Below are positions 30,897 through 40,545 of a stretch of 64,000 nucleotides of DNA, one piece after another. Source of the DNA: Echinicola strongylocentroti (GTDB lineage Bacteria > Bacteroidota > Bacteroidia > Cytophagales > Cyclobacteriaceae); NCBI RefSeq assembly GCF_003260975.1, contig NZ_CP030041.1, positions 2,031,001 to 2,095,000 on the forward strand, given 5' to 3'. Under the pieces are notes generated by a model. It did not search any database. It saw only the letters and a list, made by a program, of their open reading frames with translations, and was not told where the DNA came from. The position numbers and the translations under genes were made by a program. Within the stretch, counting starts at the first letter, position 1. Each line of letters begins with the position of its first letter.

Positions 30897-31038
30897 GATT
30901 ATACGCTTTCTTGCCAGTAGTTTTTATTTCTCGCGGAACGCACAGAAAACCCAGAATAAAACAACGCTTTTCTGAGATTTCTGTGGTTTCTGTGAGGACC
31001 TATTTCATATCGCTGTGATTACTGGTATCATTGCGGAT
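30897..31038. repeat. Dispersed intergenic repeat PR2, uninterrupted copy
   Basis: This stretch begins GATTATACGCTTTCTTGCC and includes GAACGCACAGAAAACCCAG and a TTTCTGTGAG motif, continuing to ATTACTGGTATCATTGCGG. It aligns with 46517-46625 plus 46799-46835 at roughly 80 percent identity by eye. In that second copy palindromic repeat copy D interrupts it. No ORF is present. Confidence 0.82.
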
Positions 31039-31145
31039 ATACGTATTGGAATAAATCGCTATTGGTGTGTAATGGGTTTTAGCGTGAATTTATAAGCGCT
31101 AGGAAGATAATTGCTGCTAAAACAATGAGATTATTTTGATGTTTA

Positions 31146-31190
31146 CCATGGGCGTTGACCATGGCTACGGATGTTACGCCCTTTCAGGGC
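31146..31190. repeat. REP-like double hairpin
   Basis: Two short hairpins follow each other: CCATGG-GCGTTGA-CCATGG (31146-31164) and GCCC-TTTCA-GGGC (31178-31190), joined by CTACGGATGTTAC. Similar palindromes preceding a gcccyttyrgggc stem are common intergenic REP-like sequences in Bacteroidota. No RAYT transposase gene is in the window. Confidence 0.55.
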
Positions 31191-31226
31191 TTTTTATGCT
31201 ACTTGGCTATTCCAATTTAAGAGAAA

Positions 31227-31271
31227 AATCAGCGCAAATCATAATCATCTGCGTCATCAGCGTTCCATCAG
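31227..31271. repeat. 45-bp direct repeat, copy 2
   Basis: This is identical to 30763-30807 over 45 bp, 464 bp further on in the same gene-free region. Confidence 0.9.
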
Positions 31272-31326
31272 CTCCCAGCTTTTCGGCTTGATCCAATTTC
31301 ACAACAGAACGAAAAAAGTACAGGCA

Positions 31327-31407
31327 TAAAAAAAGCTTCCTAAGAAGCCTCCAAATAAAGAACGGACAGCTATCAGCTGCCAATTCTTTCCTTTTATTTA
31401 AACCTTA
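31327..31407 (-). ncRNA. Candidate small RNA upstream of SusC (antisense orientation)
   Basis: On the minus strand a near-consensus promoter (31413-31443) is followed by a hairpin with a 15-bp arm, nearly continuous apart from one mismatch and wobbles (AAAGAA...CAGCT, loop GAT, AGCTG...TTCTTT, 31357-31389). A classic terminator follows (GCTTC, loop TTAG, GAAGC, then seven T, 31327-31350). No ORF lies within the predicted ~80-nt transcript. The unit points away from SusC. PUL-linked small RNAs are known in Bacteroides, but this one has no recognised family, so its existence and role are inference. Confidence 0.5.
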
Positions 31408-31412
31408 CGCAT

Positions 31413-31443
31413 TAAATATAAGTCCATGTCCTAAGAAAACAAA
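31413..31443 (-). promoter_or_regulatory. Promoter of the candidate small RNA
   Basis: On the minus strand TTTG, exactly 19 nt, then TATATTTA differs from the consensus -7 box TAnnTTTG only at the last base. The predicted start is near 31407. Confidence 0.5.
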
Positions 31444-31855
31444 ATTTCCCAAACAGTAATTGGAGAAACGTACAGCGCGCCCAGCCCGATTACCCCGCTT
31501 CTCCTCAGTCTTTCATTCTAGATAAATGGTGTTCTTGTAAAAGATCCAACATTAAAAAAACAATACCCAAAGCGGTTTGGAACAGCACTTCAACCAACTA
31601 ATAAAATAATATTTGTCACATAAACACTTTTAACAAATATTAACACAACAACCGATTTCGAACAATTATTCTTTAATGCATCAACCGCCCAATTAAAAAT
31701 AATATAACAAAACAGCCAATTTCTACAAAATGCAATAACAACACGAGAGGTCTTGGCATTTCTAAATATTGCAAATCTCTAAATAAACATCCATTTTAGT
31801 AAAATGCTCCTATGGAGTAAAATCGATTTTAAAACCTTTATTAACAAAAACCCAC

Positions 31856-34800
31856 ATGACTCAAACTTTACGAAAGTTAAGAGTCCTCTTGCTATTTATG
31901 ATTTTTACTGCCGGATGGCAGACGATAGCATTTGGACAGAGCAGAGAAGTGACAGGAAATATCATTTCTTCCGAAGACAAACTACCTTTACCAGGCGTTT
32001 CTGTATTGGTACAAGGCACCACTAAAGGCGCGATCACCGATCTGGACGGTAATTTCATCATCAACCTTAATGAAGGCGAAGATGTGCTTACCTTTTCCTT
32101 TATCGGATTTGAAACCAAAACTGTGGCCGTCGGCAACCAAAGCGAAATCTCCGTCATCCTCTCTCCTGACATGCAATCACTCGAAGAAGTGATAGTAGTA
32201 GGTTATGGTGAACAAAAGAAAGAAACCGTCACTGGTGCGGTAGCTGCAGTAAAAGGCACCGAATTGGCCAAATCCCCCTCTACCAATATCTCCAACTCCA
32301 TCGCAGGACGTATGCCGGGTGTGGTAGCGGTAAACCGCAGTGGGGAACCGGGCAATGATGGATCAGGTATCCGAATTCGGGGTTCAAACACCTTGGGTAA
32401 TAACGATGCCCTTATCGTAATTGACGGAATTCCTGCCAGGGCTGGTGGTTTCGAACGTCTCAACCCCAACGACATCGAAAGTATCTCGGTACTTAAAGAT
32501 GCCTCCGCAGCCATTTATGGTTCCAGGGCAGCAAACGGGGTGATTTTGGTCACCACCAAGCGAGGCCGATCCGGAAAGCCAGAACTTTCCTATCAGTTTA
32601 ATCAAGGATGGGCACAACCTACTGTCATCCCAGACTTGGCAAATGCCGCTCAGTACACCCAAATGCTAAATGACCTTAGCGTTTATGAGTTACCCGCCAA
32701 TGAATGGGCAGCAGCAGATGATGCCTACAAAACATCCGGAGTCTACGTCCGCCCTAACGGCCAAGAAAGAGCAGCTCCATTCTCTCCAGAGGACATCGCG
32801 GCGTATAGAGCGGGAGGAGATCCCTGGAATTACCCCAATACCGATTGGTACGATGCCACCTTAAAAGAATGGTCCCCGCAGTCAAAACACAACCTTCAAT
32901 TGATCGGAGGAAGTGAAAACGTAAAATACTTGGCCTCCCTTGGTTACCAAAACCAAGATGCCTATTATAAAAATTCTGCCACTGGGTATAAGCAGTATGA
33001 CCTGAGAATCAACCTTGACGCCAAGATCAATGATTATGTCAGCCTAAAACTGGGCGTTCTGGGTAGAGAGGAATTCCGGTTCTATCCTACCAGAGGTGCT
33101 GGTGCCATCTTCCGGATGCAGATGCGGGGCAAGCCCCATCAACCTGCCTTCTGGCCCAATGGGCTCCCAGGCCCCGATATCGAAAACGGTGAAAACCCCG
33201 TAGTCATCACCACCAATGCCACTGGCTACGACCAAGACAAAAGAGACTACTTCCAGTCCAATGGCGAACTGACCATCAAAATCCCCGGAGTAGAGGGATT
33301 GAAGTTCATAGGTACTGCTGCGGTGGATAAGCTATCCAGAGACATTAAAAGATGGGAGACCCCTTGGACACTTTATGAGCGAGGCACGGGCTTCGAAGAT
33401 GATGGCGTGACTCCTGTTCTCGTACCAAGTCAAAGAGGCCCAGCCGACCCTAGACTCAGGCAAGAGCATTTTAACCAACTGAACATCCTGCTTGGAGGCG
33501 TCTTTTCGTATGAAAAAACCTTCAACGAAGATCATAAACTAAACATCCTCGCCGGCACCAACCGTGAAACCGAAGAAGGAGATGACTTTTTTGCCTTCCG
33601 CAGGTACTATCTCTCTACGACAATCGATCAATTATTTGCAGGTGGCGAACTGGAAAAGGACAATGGTGGCGATGCTTACGAAAGAGCAAGGCTCAATTAT
33701 TTCGGACGGGTAGCTTATAACTACAAAGAGAAATATTTGGCCGAATTCCTCTGGAGATACGATGCCTCCTACATCTTCCCTGAAGACACCCGATTTGGCT
33801 TCTTCCCAGGCGTCATGCTGGGATGGGTTGCTTCCGAGGAAGACTTCTTTAAAAATGCCATTCCTGGACTTGAATTCTTCAAAATCCGTGGTAGCTGGGG
33901 CCAGATGGGAAATGACCAAGTCTATTACGACACCAACGGAGACGGCACACAGACTTTACAGGAATATCAATTCCTTTCCACCTACCTATTTGATAGCTAT
34001 ATCATAAATGGTGTAGAGACCAAAACGCTTTACGAAAGCCGAGTACCCAACCCAGCCATTACTTGGGAAATTGCGAACAATGCCAATATCGGGATAGAAG
34101 GGCAACTACTGGACGGAAAGATTTTCTTCGAATTTGATTATTTCTATAACAAACGTACCAATATCCTCTGGAGGAAAAATGCCTCAGTACCTGAGACAAC
34201 AGGCATCACCCTTCCTGCTGAAAACATCGGTGAAGTGGCCAACTCCGGTTTTGATGCTTTGATGGGCTATCGCGGAAGAACCAACGGAGGCTTTAACTAC
34301 AGCGTCAGCGTAAATGGTGGCTATGCCAAAAACAAAATCCTCTTCTGGGATGAGCCGCCTGGGGCGCCTGAATGGCAGCTATCTACCGGCAAACCGATGA
34401 ACACTTTCTTGGTGTACCAATATGACGGCGTGTTTCCTGACCAGCAGTCTATCGATAACGAAGAACTGGATTATTCTTCGATCACGAATGAACTCCGTCC
34501 TGGGGACATGAAATATGTAGATTATGACAATGACGGCGCCATCACACCTGATGATCGGGTACGGATGGACCAAAACAACATCCCGTTGTTTCAAGGTGGT
34601 ATGAACATCACGGCTTCCTATAAAAACTTCGACCTGTCCATCCTCTTACAGGGAGCTTTTGGTGCCAGACAATATATAAGTGCTGGAGAATCCGGAAATA
34701 TTGGTAATTACCTGCTGGACATCTATGAAAACCGCTGGACAGTGGACAACCCAAGCAGCGAACACCCACGAATCGCCAACAGAAGCGACCAGTATTACTC

Positions 34801-35050
34801 CAATGGCAACACCTATTGGTTTAGGCAAGCTGATTACATCCGATTGAAAAACTTTGAGATCGGCTATACCCTTCCACTGGAGATCGGAGAAAAGGTAGGG
34901 CTTAAAAACCTCCGGGTATTTGCCAATGGTCTGAACTTGTTCAACATCATGAACAAGCTGGAAGTAATGGACCCTGAGTCTTCCAACTCAACCGGTCAAT
35001 ACTACCCGCAGGCTAGAGTGATCAACACCGGTCTATCTGTTACCTTTTAA
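31856..35050 (+). CDS. SusC/RagA family TonB-linked outer-membrane protein
   Basis: This 1064-residue protein is a TonB-dependent transporter of the SusC type. It has a signal peptide (to about residue 27, AFGQ), then a carboxypeptidase-regulatory-like domain (REVTGNIISSEDKLPLPGVSV to about 105). The SusC region EEVIVVGYGEQKKETVTGAV and a plug domain (LIVIDGIPAR, ESISVLKDASAAIYGSRAANGVILVTTK) follow, then a 22-strand barrel ending INTGLSVTF. It forms a lidded complex with the SusD gene 13 nt downstream and imports an unidentified ligand. No glycosidase, SusR-like regulator or sigma/anti-sigma pair is next to it, so the ligand need not be a glycan. Confidence 0.95.
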   Translation: MTQTLRKLRVLLLFMIFTAGWQTIAFGQSREVTGNIISSEDKLPLPGVSVLVQGTTKGAITDLDGNFIINLNEGEDVLTFSFIGFETKTVAVGNQSEISVILSPDMQSLEEVIVVGYGEQKKETVTGAVAAVKGTELAKSPSTNISNSIAGRMPGVVAVNRSGEPGNDGSGIRIRGSNTLGNNDALIVIDGIPARAGGFERLNPNDIESISVLKDASAAIYGSRAANGVILVTTKRGRSGKPELSYQFNQGWAQPTVIPDLANAAQYTQMLNDLSVYELPANEWAAADDAYKTSGVYVRPNGQERAAPFSPEDIAAYRAGGDPWNYPNTDWYDATLKEWSPQSKHNLQLIGGSENVKYLASLGYQNQDAYYKNSATGYKQYDLRINLDAKINDYVSLKLGVLGREEFRFYPTRGAGAIFRMQMRGKPHQPAFWPNGLPGPDIENGENPVVITTNATGYDQDKRDYFQSNGELTIKIPGVEGLKFIGTAAVDKLSRDIKRWETPWTLYERGTGFEDDGVTPVLVPSQRGPADPRLRQEHFNQLNILLGGVFSYEKTFNEDHKLNILAGTNRETEEGDDFFAFRRYYLSTTIDQLFAGGELEKDNGGDAYERARLNYFGRVAYNYKEKYLAEFLWRYDASYIFPEDTRFGFFPGVMLGWVASEEDFFKNAIPGLEFFKIRGSWGQMGNDQVYYDTNGDGTQTLQEYQFLSTYLFDSYIINGVETKTLYESRVPNPAITWEIANNANIGIEGQLLDGKIFFEFDYFYNKRTNILWRKNASVPETTGITLPAENIGEVANSGFDALMGYRGRTNGGFNYSVSVNGGYAKNKILFWDEPPGAPEWQLSTGKPMNTFLVYQYDGVFPDQQSIDNEELDYSSITNELRPGDMKYVDYDNDGAITPDDRVRMDQNNIPLFQGGMNITASYKNFDLSILLQGAFGARQYISAGESGNIGNYLLDIYENRWTVDNPSSEHPRIANRSDQYYSNGNTYWFRQADYIRLKNFEIGYTLPLEIGEKVGLKNLRVFANGLNLFNIMNKLEVMDPESSNSTGQYYPQARVINTGLSVTF

Positions 35051-35063
35051 TTCCTAAACTGAC

Positions 35064-36932
35064 ATGAAAATGAATAAATTCAAAAACATAACCTATTTAT
35101 GTATCTTCACAGTCGGCCTATGGATCTTATCCAGCTGTAATGCTGACTTTGTCAATACAGTCCCCTTGGAAGAGGTGAATTCAGAGGATGTATGGTCAGA
35201 TCCTGCCCTTGCTGAAGCGGCAGTAACTGGCGCATATGCCGGTCTGGGCCAGGGTGGTTTTGATGAGCAAATGCTCGCTTCTCTTACCGATGAAGCGATC
35301 TTCACCCACCCAGGAAGGGACATCACCGTCATTACCGAATCCAGGTCCAATCCCGCCGCTCCGGGCTGGATCAACAACACCCTCGAGTGGGGCAATATGT
35401 ACAGCTATATCAGGGCATGTAATGTAGCCATCGAAAACCTCTCCGAACCGTTGATTGCTGATCAGGACCTTGTGGACCGCTTGATGGGAGAGGCCAAGTT
35501 TATGCGCGCCTATTACAGCCACCAGCTATTGCGCTATTACGGCGCTTTCCCTATCGTGGACAGGGCTTATGAACTGGGCGAAGATTCTTATGAAATACCG
35601 AGAAACACTTGGGAAGAATGTATTGATTTCATTATTGGAGACCTAGATGAAGCAGCTGCTTTAATGGAAGGCAAATCTATGGATGAAGGCAGGGCAAGCC
35701 GAATGGCCGCACTGGCACTGAAATCCAGGATACTGCTCTATGCCGCCAGTGACCTGCACGATATCCCTACGGCTTCCAGTCAATCCAGCTTGATTTCCGG
35801 TTATGCCAATCCCGAATACTTGGGCTACACTTCCGGCGATCGCATGTCCAGATGGCAAAGGGCAAAAGACGCGGCCAAAGTAGTGTTGGACAATGACCAA
35901 GGCAACTTGCTCAATCTCTCCGCACCTGTTTCCCACGAGGAAGGCATCCAGAACTACATGAACAATTCCCTTTCTAAAAACGGTGGCGAAGAAGAGTTGA
36001 TCTTTGCGAGATACTTTATCAACGCCAAGCAGGAAAATGGTGGCCGACAAGGGCTATTCAATGGGCCAAATGGATATAACAACTGGGCAGGAAACACACC
36101 CATCCAGCATTTCGTGGACGACTATGAGATGATGGACGGTACGGAGTTTGACTGGGACAATCCAGCACATGCCGAAGCTCCTTACGAAAACAGAGACGCT
36201 CGTTTCTACGCTTCCCTGCTCTACGACGGTGCCCAATGGAAACCTCGGTCTTCAGCCAATCAGTCCAAAGACCCTCTGGGACAAATCCAGACCGGTCAAT
36301 ATGAAATCATGCAAAATGGCTCGGTAGAAACACACTTTGGATTGGACACACGTAATAGTTCTATCGAAGACTGGAACGGTTCTTACACCGGCTACTATAT
36401 CAGAAAATTCACCAATCCGGATCCTGCCATCGTAGACCAAAACACCTGGCAAGAGATCCCTTGGCCTTTCCTCCGCTATACCGAAGCCGTGCTGAACTAT
36501 GTAGAAGCCTGTATCGAACTCGGTCAGGAAGAAGAAGCCCGCACTTGGCTAAACAGGATTCGCTACAGGGTGGGCATGCCGGCTATCAACGACTCCGGTG
36601 AAGCCTTGATGGACCGCTACAGAAATGAACGACGCATCGAGATGGCCTACGAAGAACAGCGCTACCATGACTGTCGCCGCTGGATGATCCCCGAAGAAAC
36701 ACTGGGAAGAAAAGCCAACGGCATCAATATCGTGGGAGAGTTCAAACCCGGCGAAAGCCTGAGCCTCTATCGCTATGATACCGAAATTTATGATTACAGC
36801 TATCAAGTCACGCCAATTGACCCAGGTAAGGAAAACCGCCAGTGGTTGGATAAAATGTACTTCTTGCCGATTCACCAAAACGAGATGAACAGAAACGCCC
36901 AACTCGTGCAGAATCCAGGATATACCGAATAA
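35064..36932 (+). CDS. SusD/RagB family nutrient-binding outer-membrane lipoprotein
   Basis: This 622-residue protein is the surface lid that pairs with SusC. A lipoprotein signal ends at Cys25 (ILSSC). The SusD N-terminal TPR region (VWSDPALAEAAVTGAYAGL, then EAKFMRAYYSHQLLRYYGAFPIV) and the C-terminal WLNRIRYRVGMP, RNERRIEMAYEEQRYHDCRRW and LVQNPGY segments are typical. The start could also be the ATG two codons in (35070). It lies 13 nt after SusC and is followed by a strong terminator. Confidence 0.95.
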   Translation: MKMNKFKNITYLCIFTVGLWILSSCNADFVNTVPLEEVNSEDVWSDPALAEAAVTGAYAGLGQGGFDEQMLASLTDEAIFTHPGRDITVITESRSNPAAPGWINNTLEWGNMYSYIRACNVAIENLSEPLIADQDLVDRLMGEAKFMRAYYSHQLLRYYGAFPIVDRAYELGEDSYEIPRNTWEECIDFIIGDLDEAAALMEGKSMDEGRASRMAALALKSRILLYAASDLHDIPTASSQSSLISGYANPEYLGYTSGDRMSRWQRAKDAAKVVLDNDQGNLLNLSAPVSHEEGIQNYMNNSLSKNGGEEELIFARYFINAKQENGGRQGLFNGPNGYNNWAGNTPIQHFVDDYEMMDGTEFDWDNPAHAEAPYENRDARFYASLLYDGAQWKPRSSANQSKDPLGQIQTGQYEIMQNGSVETHFGLDTRNSSIEDWNGSYTGYYIRKFTNPDPAIVDQNTWQEIPWPFLRYTEAVLNYVEACIELGQEEEARTWLNRIRYRVGMPAINDSGEALMDRYRNERRIEMAYEEQRYHDCRRWMIPEETLGRKANGINIVGEFKPGESLSLYRYDTEIYDYSYQVTPIDPGKENRQWLDKMYFLPIHQNEMNRNAQLVQNPGYTE

Positions 36933-36957
36933 CCCTAACCTATTGTTTTTTTCATCT

Positions 36958-37000
36958 AAAAGAATCTATACCATTGCTTTGGATGGTATAGATTCTTTTT
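36958..37000 (+). terminator. Rho-independent terminator after SusD
   Basis: A 15-bp near-perfect stem built on AGAATCTATACCA and TGGTATAGATTCT with a 10-nt loop ends in TTTTT. It is 25 nt past the SusD stop and should end most of the SusC-SusD transcript before the VCBS gene. Confidence 0.9.
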
Positions 37001-37003
37001 ATA

Positions 37004-37180
37004 TTTAAACTTGGAATATGCATTAGCCTATCTATTGCTACCTTAAACTGCCTCAAAATCAGCCGTTTCACTTTAGTTTTCGGCATAACCGTAGCGGTGC
37101 TACGCTAATGCCTCCAAATTAACTGATTTTCTTGCAATTTCAGCTCTCACTACGATTCCTAACGCATAATCCCGGTTAAA
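37004..37180. repeat. Palindromic repeat PR1, copy B (complete, ~177 bp)
   Basis: This copy is in the opposite orientation to copies A and C. It has the same central hairpin (GCATAACCGTAGC, loop GGT, GCTACGCTAATGCC read on the plus strand) and similar arms. Its left outer end is degenerate (TTTAAACTTGG instead of TTTAACCCGG). It sits 4 nt after the SusD terminator and ends 22 nt before the VCBS start codon, so it forms much of that gene's upstream region. Confidence 0.9.
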
Positions 37181-37202
37181 CCCAAAACCCAACAATACCT
37201 GT

Positions 37203-40200
37203 ATGCTAAAACTCTACCCTAAGTTGGCTTGTCTTGGTTTGCTGTGCAGTCTGCTCATGAGATGTAGTCAGCCAGAAGAAAGTAAAGCACCAGCCACACA
37301 AAAACCAACGCTATTCACCCTTCTCCCCTCCTCCCAGACGCAAATCACCTTCAAAAACCAACTCACTGAAGGACTGAACACCAACGTCCTGATGTACGAA
37401 TACTTTTACAATGGCGGTGGAGTGGCCATTGGCGATGTGAACGGAGATGGTCTGGACGACATCTATTTTACCGGTAATATGATTGCCAATAAACTTTTCC
37501 TGAACAAGGGACAAATGAAGTTTGTAGATATTACGGCCGCAGCTGGCACTGCAGGGAGGAACGGCCCCTGGAAAACAGGCGTCACCATGGCGGATGTAAA
37601 CGGAGATGGCAAACTGGACATCTATGTCTGCTACTCCGGCAACTTACGACCGGAAAAACGAAAAAATGAATTGTATATCAATGAGGGCAATGATGAAAAC
37701 GGTATTCCAAAATTCTCTGAGCAAGCAGAAAAATTCGGAATTGCCGGCACCTCCACCAGTACACAAGGTATCTTCTTTGACTATGACATAGATGGTGACC
37801 TGGACCTGTTTCTCCTCAACCACAACCATAAATCGCTTCCCATTTTGGATGAAGCCAGTACCGCTGCTATCTTAAAGGAAAAAGATCCTGCAGGTTCACA
37901 ACTTTTCAGAAATGACAAGGGAATATTCACGGAAGTAACGGAAGCCGCTGGCATTCAAAACTCCGCACTTTCCTATGGCCTTGGTGCCGGAACCGCCGAC
38001 ATCAACGGTGACGGCTGGACAGACCTATACATCTGTAACGACTACACAGCACCCGATTACCTGTACATCAATAACCAAGATGGCACATTCACCGACCGCA
38101 TCGGCAGCAGCATGGGCCATACCTCCCACTTTTCGATGGGCAATGATGTGGCTGACATAAACAATGATGGGTTACCAGACCTATTTACTTTGGACATGCT
38201 TCCCGAGAGCAATGAGCGGCAAAAACTCCTCATGGCTCCGGACAATTATGAGAAGTTTGACCTAAAAGTAAATCTCGGCTTCCACCACCAATACATGCGA
38301 AACATGCTGCAGGTCAACAACGGCAACAGCACTTTCAGTGAAATCGGTCAGCTATCGGGGATTTCCAATACAGACTGGAGCTGGTCGGCCCAATTTGCTG
38401 ATTTTGACAATGACGGCTGGAAGGACCTCTACATCACCAATGGCTACTTGCGTGATTATACCAACATGGACTTCCTGAAATTTATGGGCGACTATGTCCA
38501 AAACAATGATGGCAATATCAGACGTCAAAATGTACTGGACCTGGTCAAGCAAATCCCCTCTTCCAACCTCCACAACTACATGTTCCAAAACAATGGAAAC
38601 TTAACTTTCGAGAAGGTAAGCAAGGATTGGGGGCTGGATTATTCATCCAACAGCAACGGAGCAGCTTATGCCGACCTTGACAATGACGGTGATCTGGACT
38701 TGGTGGTGAACAACATCAATTTGGAAGCTTTCATCTTCGAAAACCAAGCCAACCAGCAGCTTTCCAATAGTTATCTAAAGATCAAGCTGAATGGAGAAGA
38801 AGCGAACAAATTCGGATTGGGCACTAAGGTAACACTATACGATGAAGGAAAGAGCCTCTTTCAAGAACAGATGCCCGCCAGGGGCTACCAATCCAGTGTT
38901 TCTCCTGTGCTGCATTTTGGGCTGGGAGAGACGGAATTTATCGATTCCCTTCAGGTAAAATGGCTGGGAGGGAAAGCCCAAACTCTCCGAAACATCACCA
39001 CCAATCAACTGATCACACTTAACGAGGCCGAAGCCGAAAATCAGGACCTCGGTAAAGAACTGCCGGTACCACTTTTCAAAGAAACCACCACTCCTTTTTC
39101 CGTTGAGTTTACCAAAAACCAACTTAATGACTTCAAACGGCAGCCCCTGATCGTGAATCCACTTTCCTTTGAGAGTCCTTCCTTGGCCAAAGCAGATGTC
39201 AACGGTGATGGATTAGAGGATATTTTTGTAGGCGCAGGGACTGGCGACATCTCCAAGCTCTTTATCCAACAGAAAAACGGGCAATTTATCGCAAAAGGAA
39301 CGGGGGAGTTTGCCTTGGATAAAGCAAGCGAAGACAGCTACGCTGCGTTTGCGGATGTCAATGCTGATGGATTTCCGGATTTGTATGTTTGCAGTGGCGG
39401 ATATGGTAATTATATGCCTGCTGACACCAAACTTCAGGACCGTCTTTACCTTAACGATGGAAACGGAAACTTCACCAAATCCTCAGCTTCATTACCTGAA
39501 ATGCTGACCAGTACCAGTTGCGTCACTTTCTTGGATATCAATGGTGATCAAGCACTGGATATTTTTGTGGGAGGCAGAACAGTGCCCGGAAACTATCCAA
39601 AAATCCCTCGTAGTTATCTACTTATCAATGACGGCAATGGAGCCTTCACCGATCAAACCAACGATGTGGCTCCTTCATTGGTCTATCCGGGCATGATCAC
39701 AGATGCCACAATGGCTGATCTTAACCTCGATGGCAAACCTGAACTACTTACCGTCGGAGAGTGGATGCCCGTTCAGGTGTACTCCATAGATCAAGGAAAA
39801 TTAGAAGAGGTGACCAGTGAATATTTTGACAAGCCATACACCGGATGGTGGAACACCATTCACGTGGATGACCTAAATGGTGATCAAAAGCCCGATCTCG
39901 TATTAGGAAATCAAGGAACCAACACACAAATCCATGCCAGCGACAATGAACCCGCCAGCCTAATCTATAAGGATTTTGACCAAAATGGCTCCTTGGATCC
40001 GATTCTATGCTGTTATATCCAAGGAGAAAACTACCCTTACGTCACCCGGGACGAATTACTGGATCAAATGGCGAAAATGCGCACGCGCTTTCCCGACTAT
40101 AAGAGTTTTGCCAGTGCTAAAATCGAAGACATCTTCACCGATGAGGAGCTTAAGAACAGTAAAAAACTCACTGCAAACCACTTGGCAACAGCTCTCTTTC

Positions 40201-40544
40201 TGAGCACTGGGTCGCAAAAGTTTTCCTTGGCCAAGTTACCCACCCAAGCTCAAAACAGCCCCGTGATGGCCATCGCCAGCGGAGACATGGACAGCGACGG
40301 AAACAAGGACATTCTCCTCTGTGGCAATATTGACAATGCCCGGTTACGGTTTGGAAAATATGATGCCAATTATGGACTTTTGCTTAAAGGCGATGGAAAA
40401 GGTAACTTTATTAGCCTTCCCCAATCATTATCTGGGTTTAGCCTAAAAGGCGATGTGCGCAGCATCCTTCAGTATGGCGATCGGTGGCTTTTCGGCATTA
40501 ACCAAAAAGGCATCGTAGCCTATGCGGCCACCCAAAACCACTAA
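37203..40544 (+). CDS. VCBS/FG-GAP repeat lipoprotein with ASPIC/UnbV domain (CRTAC1-like)
   Basis: This 1113-residue protein has a lipoprotein signal ending at Cys21 (LLMRC). It contains about thirteen calcium-binding FG-GAP/VCBS motifs of the DxNxDGxxD kind (for example DVNGDGLDDIYF, DYDIDGDLDLFLL, DFDNDGWKDLYI, DLNGDQKPDLVLGN) in two beta-propeller blocks (about residues 70-510 and 670-1090). Between them is an ASPIC/UnbV domain (KVTLYDEGKSLFQEQMPARGYQS...LGETEFIDSLQVKWLGG, about 540-600). It is probably surface-exposed. Ligand and function are unknown. The PAP2/haloperoxidase gene starts 1 nt after its stop, so the two are co-translated. Confidence 0.9.
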   Translation: MLKLYPKLACLGLLCSLLMRCSQPEESKAPATQKPTLFTLLPSSQTQITFKNQLTEGLNTNVLMYEYFYNGGGVAIGDVNGDGLDDIYFTGNMIANKLFLNKGQMKFVDITAAAGTAGRNGPWKTGVTMADVNGDGKLDIYVCYSGNLRPEKRKNELYINEGNDENGIPKFSEQAEKFGIAGTSTSTQGIFFDYDIDGDLDLFLLNHNHKSLPILDEASTAAILKEKDPAGSQLFRNDKGIFTEVTEAAGIQNSALSYGLGAGTADINGDGWTDLYICNDYTAPDYLYINNQDGTFTDRIGSSMGHTSHFSMGNDVADINNDGLPDLFTLDMLPESNERQKLLMAPDNYEKFDLKVNLGFHHQYMRNMLQVNNGNSTFSEIGQLSGISNTDWSWSAQFADFDNDGWKDLYITNGYLRDYTNMDFLKFMGDYVQNNDGNIRRQNVLDLVKQIPSSNLHNYMFQNNGNLTFEKVSKDWGLDYSSNSNGAAYADLDNDGDLDLVVNNINLEAFIFENQANQQLSNSYLKIKLNGEEANKFGLGTKVTLYDEGKSLFQEQMPARGYQSSVSPVLHFGLGETEFIDSLQVKWLGGKAQTLRNITTNQLITLNEAEAENQDLGKELPVPLFKETTTPFSVEFTKNQLNDFKRQPLIVNPLSFESPSLAKADVNGDGLEDIFVGAGTGDISKLFIQQKNGQFIAKGTGEFALDKASEDSYAAFADVNADGFPDLYVCSGGYGNYMPADTKLQDRLYLNDGNGNFTKSSASLPEMLTSTSCVTFLDINGDQALDIFVGGRTVPGNYPKIPRSYLLINDGNGAFTDQTNDVAPSLVYPGMITDATMADLNLDGKPELLTVGEWMPVQVYSIDQGKLEEVTSEYFDKPYTGWWNTIHVDDLNGDQKPDLVLGNQGTNTQIHASDNEPASLIYKDFDQNGSLDPILCCYIQGENYPYVTRDELLDQMAKMRTRFPDYKSFASAKIEDIFTDEELKNSKKLTANHLATALFLSTGSQKFSLAKLPTQAQNSPVMAIASGDMDSDGNKDILLCGNIDNARLRFGKYDANYGLLLKGDGKGNFISLPQSLSGFSLKGDVRSILQYGDRWLFGINQKGIVAYAATQNH

Positions 40545-40545
40545 C

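Larger units (their letters stand above)
30529..31855. other. 1.3-kb gene-free region upstream of SusC
   Basis: No credible coding sequence is seen on either strand. The region holds the repeats and the small-RNA candidate listed separately. The last 350 bp before SusC are very AT-rich (many runs of A and T). I found no full consensus promoter for SusC; the nearest candidate is TAAATATTG around 31764, which is imperfect. Confidence 0.7.
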
